Assembly: GCF_011617705.1 (NCBI RefSeq)
Contig: NZ_CP050154.1
Coordinates: forward strand, 3,286,001-3,350,000
Length of the DNA stretch: 64,000 bases
Source of the DNA: Brevibacterium limosum
Lineage (GTDB): Bacteria; Actinomycetota; Actinomycetes; Actinomycetales; Brevibacteriaceae
Direction of reading: 5' to 3'
Under the pieces are notes generated by a model. It searched no databases, was not told where the DNA came from, and was given only the letters and a program-made list of their open reading frames with translations. How positions within the stretch are numbered: position 1 is the first letter of the stretch; every line of letters begins with the position of its first letter. The position numbers were made by a program, and so were the translations under genes. Below, piece after piece: positions 62,161 through 64,000 of this stretch.

Positions 62161-63594
62161 ATGTTCGGACCGGACAATGTCCGCAGACGGTGGCGGCCGG
62201 AAGAGATCACCGTGACCAAGCCCGATGTCACGAAGCGGGCGATCGGCGCCGCCGCCATCGGCAATATCACCGAGTGGTACGACTTCGGAGTCTACGGCTA
62301 CCTGGCGGTCGTCATCGAAGGAATCTTCCTGCCGAAGGATTCTGGCCCCATCGGACACGTGATTGTCGCCGGGCTCTTCGCCGTCGCCTTCCTCGTCAGA
62401 CCTCTCGGCGGGCTCTTCTTCGGTCCGCTGGCCGACAGGATCGGCCGCAACAAGGTGCTCGCGATGACGATGATCCTCATGGCCGCCGGCACCTTCCTCA
62501 TCGGGGTCATCCCCGACTATGCGACCGTGGGTCTGTGGGCGCCGTTCCTGCTGCTGGCGTGCCGACTGCTCCAGGGCTTCTCCACCGGCGGCGAGTACAG
62601 CAATGCGATGACCTTCATCGCCGAATACGCACCGGATCGGCGGCGCGGGTTCCTCGGCAGCCTGCTCGAGGTCGGCACCTTCACCGGATATGTCCTCGGG
62701 GCCTTGTTCGCGACGATCGTCCAGACCGTCTCGACTCCCGAATTCCTCGAGTCGTGGGGCTGGCGGATCCCCTTCTTCATCGCCCTTCCTCTCGGCTTCA
62801 TCGGCGTCTACCTCCGGACGAGACTCGCGGACACCCCGGCCTACAAGGAGATGGAGCGGCTCTCCGAACAGGAGGAGCAGAAGAACCACGTCAAGGGAGA
62901 GTTCAAGGAGATCTTCAAGCTGTGGCCGAATCTGCTGGCCTGCTGCGGTCTCGTGTTGGCCTGGAACGTCACGAACTACATGCTCACGTCGTTCATCCCG
63001 CTCTATTTCCCGATGGTTGAGGACATCCAAGGCAGCGGCGGCGTCTCCGAGCTGACCTCGCAGATCCTGCAGATCATCGTCATGGCCTGCTGCCTGGCCG
63101 TCATTCCGGTCATCGGCAAGGTCTCGGACAGGGTCGGTCGCAAGGCCGTCGTGCGATCCGGCGCCATCTCACTCATCGTCCTGTCGTTCCCGTCTCTCTG
63201 GCTCGTCCGCGGGCACAGCGACATCGTCGTCTTCCTCGGCCTGCTCATCATGGGACTCAGTCTCATCTGCTTCAGTGCGACGATGCCCTCGACCCTGCCG
63301 TCGCTGTTCCCGACGATGGTGCGCGCCGGAGCCCTGGCGATCGCGTTCAATCTTTCGATCTCGCTGTTCGGCGGCACGACCTCGGTGGTGATGACCTCAC
63401 TCATCAACGCAACCGGATTCCTCATGTGGCCGGCGGTCTACCTCATGGCGGCCGGCGTCATCGGACTCGTCGCCATCCACTTCGTGCCGGAGAGCAACCG
63501 CCGCCCGCTGTGGGGATCGACCCCGTCTGCGGCGTCACGGGAGGAGGCGGAGGATCTCGCCGAGGAGCTCAGCAGCAGAGCCGGACCCACCTGA
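62161..63594 (+). CDS. MHS-family MFS transporter, ProP-like
   Basis: Symporter of 477 aa with NITEWYDFGVYGYLAVVIE in helix 1, PLADRIGRNK in loop 2-3, RLLQGFSTGGEYSNAMTFIAEYAP in helix 4 and GWRIPFFIALPLGFIGVYLR, all diagnostic for the MHS family. A coiled central loop (KEMERLSEQEEQKNHVKGEF) resembles ProP, suggesting proline/betaine or dicarboxylate uptake. GGAGGGAGGGG precedes the ATG; a GTG at 62212 is possible. Confidence 0.88.
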   Translation: MFGPDNVRRRWRPEEITVTKPDVTKRAIGAAAIGNITEWYDFGVYGYLAVVIEGIFLPKDSGPIGHVIVAGLFAVAFLVRPLGGLFFGPLADRIGRNKVLAMTMILMAAGTFLIGVIPDYATVGLWAPFLLLACRLLQGFSTGGEYSNAMTFIAEYAPDRRRGFLGSLLEVGTFTGYVLGALFATIVQTVSTPEFLESWGWRIPFFIALPLGFIGVYLRTRLADTPAYKEMERLSEQEEQKNHVKGEFKEIFKLWPNLLACCGLVLAWNVTNYMLTSFIPLYFPMVEDIQGSGGVSELTSQILQIIVMACCLAVIPVIGKVSDRVGRKAVVRSGAISLIVLSFPSLWLVRGHSDIVVFLGLLIMGLSLICFSATMPSTLPSLFPTMVRAGALAIAFNLSISLFGGTTSVVMTSLINATGFLMWPAVYLMAAGVIGLVAIHFVPESNRRPLWGSTPSAASREEAEDLAEELSSRAGPT

Positions 63595-63635
63595 GGCACG
63601 AATTCTGCTTCAGGCGCCGGTGGGCTCCTCGGGTG

Positions 63636-63998
63636 TCAGGACCTGCACAGGCAGAACGGGTGACCGGCCGGGTCGAGGAAGACGCGGAACGTCTCGCCCG
63701 GCTGCTCGGGGGCTTTGCCCGCACCGATCTCAAGCACGGACTTCTCCGCGACATCGAGGTCGTCGACGATGACATCGAGGTGCATCTGCTGGGGGTGAGC
63801 CTGCCCGGGCCAGCTGGGCGCGTGATAGTCCTCGACCTGCTGGATGCAGATCGGCGGCCAGGAATCGGAGGTGACTGCCGCCCAGGTGCCGTCCTCGTCG
63901 ACCGCGACCGTCCAGTCGAGAAGCTTTCCGTAGAACTCCGCGAGCTCGGCGGCGTCGGGAGCATCGAGCACGACAACGGGCTGCTTTGCTATAGCCAT
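63636..63998 (-). CDS. VOC/glyoxalase-like protein
   Basis: Single-chain vicinal oxygen chelate domain of 120 aa with AELAEFYGKLLDWTV at the start and FLDPAGHPFCLC at the end, the typical Glyoxalase_2-like layout. Metal ligands are not all clear, so it could be a binding or resistance protein rather than an enzyme. The ATG at 63998 is at the window edge; an upstream start cannot be excluded. Confidence 0.82.
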   Translation of the reverse strand: MAIAKQPVVVLDAPDAAELAEFYGKLLDWTVAVDEDGTWAAVTSDSWPPICIQQVEDYHAPSWPGQAHPQQMHLDVIVDDLDVAEKSVLEIGAGKAPEQPGETFRVFLDPAGHPFCLCRS

Positions 63999-64000
63999 GC

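Overview
This is a GC-rich actinobacterial chromosome segment. The gene set is a protocatechuate pathway with fused pcaL, a copper amine oxidase with its own permease and aldehyde dehydrogenase, several metabolite:H+ symporters and GTG/TTG starts. It suggests a soil or cheese-surface Micrococcales organism, most likely Brevibacterium or a close relative. The genus is an inference from gene content and cannot be proved from the window alone. No prophage, integrase, transposase or CRISPR array is visible.

Layout. 1-4356: the end of a probable 4-hydroxybenzoate hydroxylase, then pcaH-pcaG-pcaB-pcaL, which take protocatechuate to 3-oxoadipate. 4568-8326: an MFS exporter, a lipoprotein cyclophilin and an MHS-type symporter. 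8598-11199: a polar amino-acid ABC importer with a terminator-like hairpin after the binding-protein gene. 11223-15086 (minus): a large Orn/Lys/Arg-type decarboxylase and a proline-racemase-family protein whose second catalytic Cys is Gly. They are divergent from a ThDP enzyme, a YtcJ-type amidohydrolase and, convergently, a class III aminotransferase (15275-20111). 20200-21903: YigZ, YbaK and a small zincin. 22072-22396: tRNA-Glu, tRNA-Asp and tRNA-Phe. 22553-29116: acetyl-CoA synthetase, SDR, patatin, an acidic protein, a sugar porter and a Usp. 29085-34747: a truncated ArsR-like protein, MgtE and a heterodimeric ABC exporter with asymmetric ATPase sites. 34797-39119: SDR, amidohydrolase, glutaryl-CoA dehydrogenase and a LysR regulator. 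39171-46123: a biogenic-amine catabolic block of aldehyde dehydrogenase, APC permease, FeaR-like AraC regulator, TetR regulator and copper amine oxidase. 46318-49318: GMC oxidoreductase and ThrE exporter. 49437-53495: a FAD monooxygenase-SDR-AKR operon with a divergent TetR. 53547-63998: MFS, Fpg/Nei, an Aquifex-type aconitase, catalase, a Ser/Gly/Thr-rich membrane protein, HutD, an MHS symporter and a VOC protein.

The strongest non-coding signal is a dispersed family of six near-perfect 56-bp palindromes (core arm CTACCYGACGGCGGCCCAGC) at 18688, 39112, 46137, 47971, 49342 and 57857. Each sits at or just after a gene's 3' end. Base changes in one arm are mirrored in the other, one copy carries an internal tandem duplication and a longer stem, and some copies supply the stop codons of neighbouring genes. 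I read them as an actinobacterial REP/terminator-like family.

The pathways fit together as aromatic and amine catabolism. Amines enter by the APC permease and are oxidised by the copper amine oxidase and the aldehyde dehydrogenase to aryl acids. Hydroxybenzoate is funnelled through the pca genes. Glutaryl-CoA dehydrogenase, acetyl-CoA synthetase and aconitase carry acyl products into central metabolism, and catalase can remove the H2O2 made by the amine oxidase.
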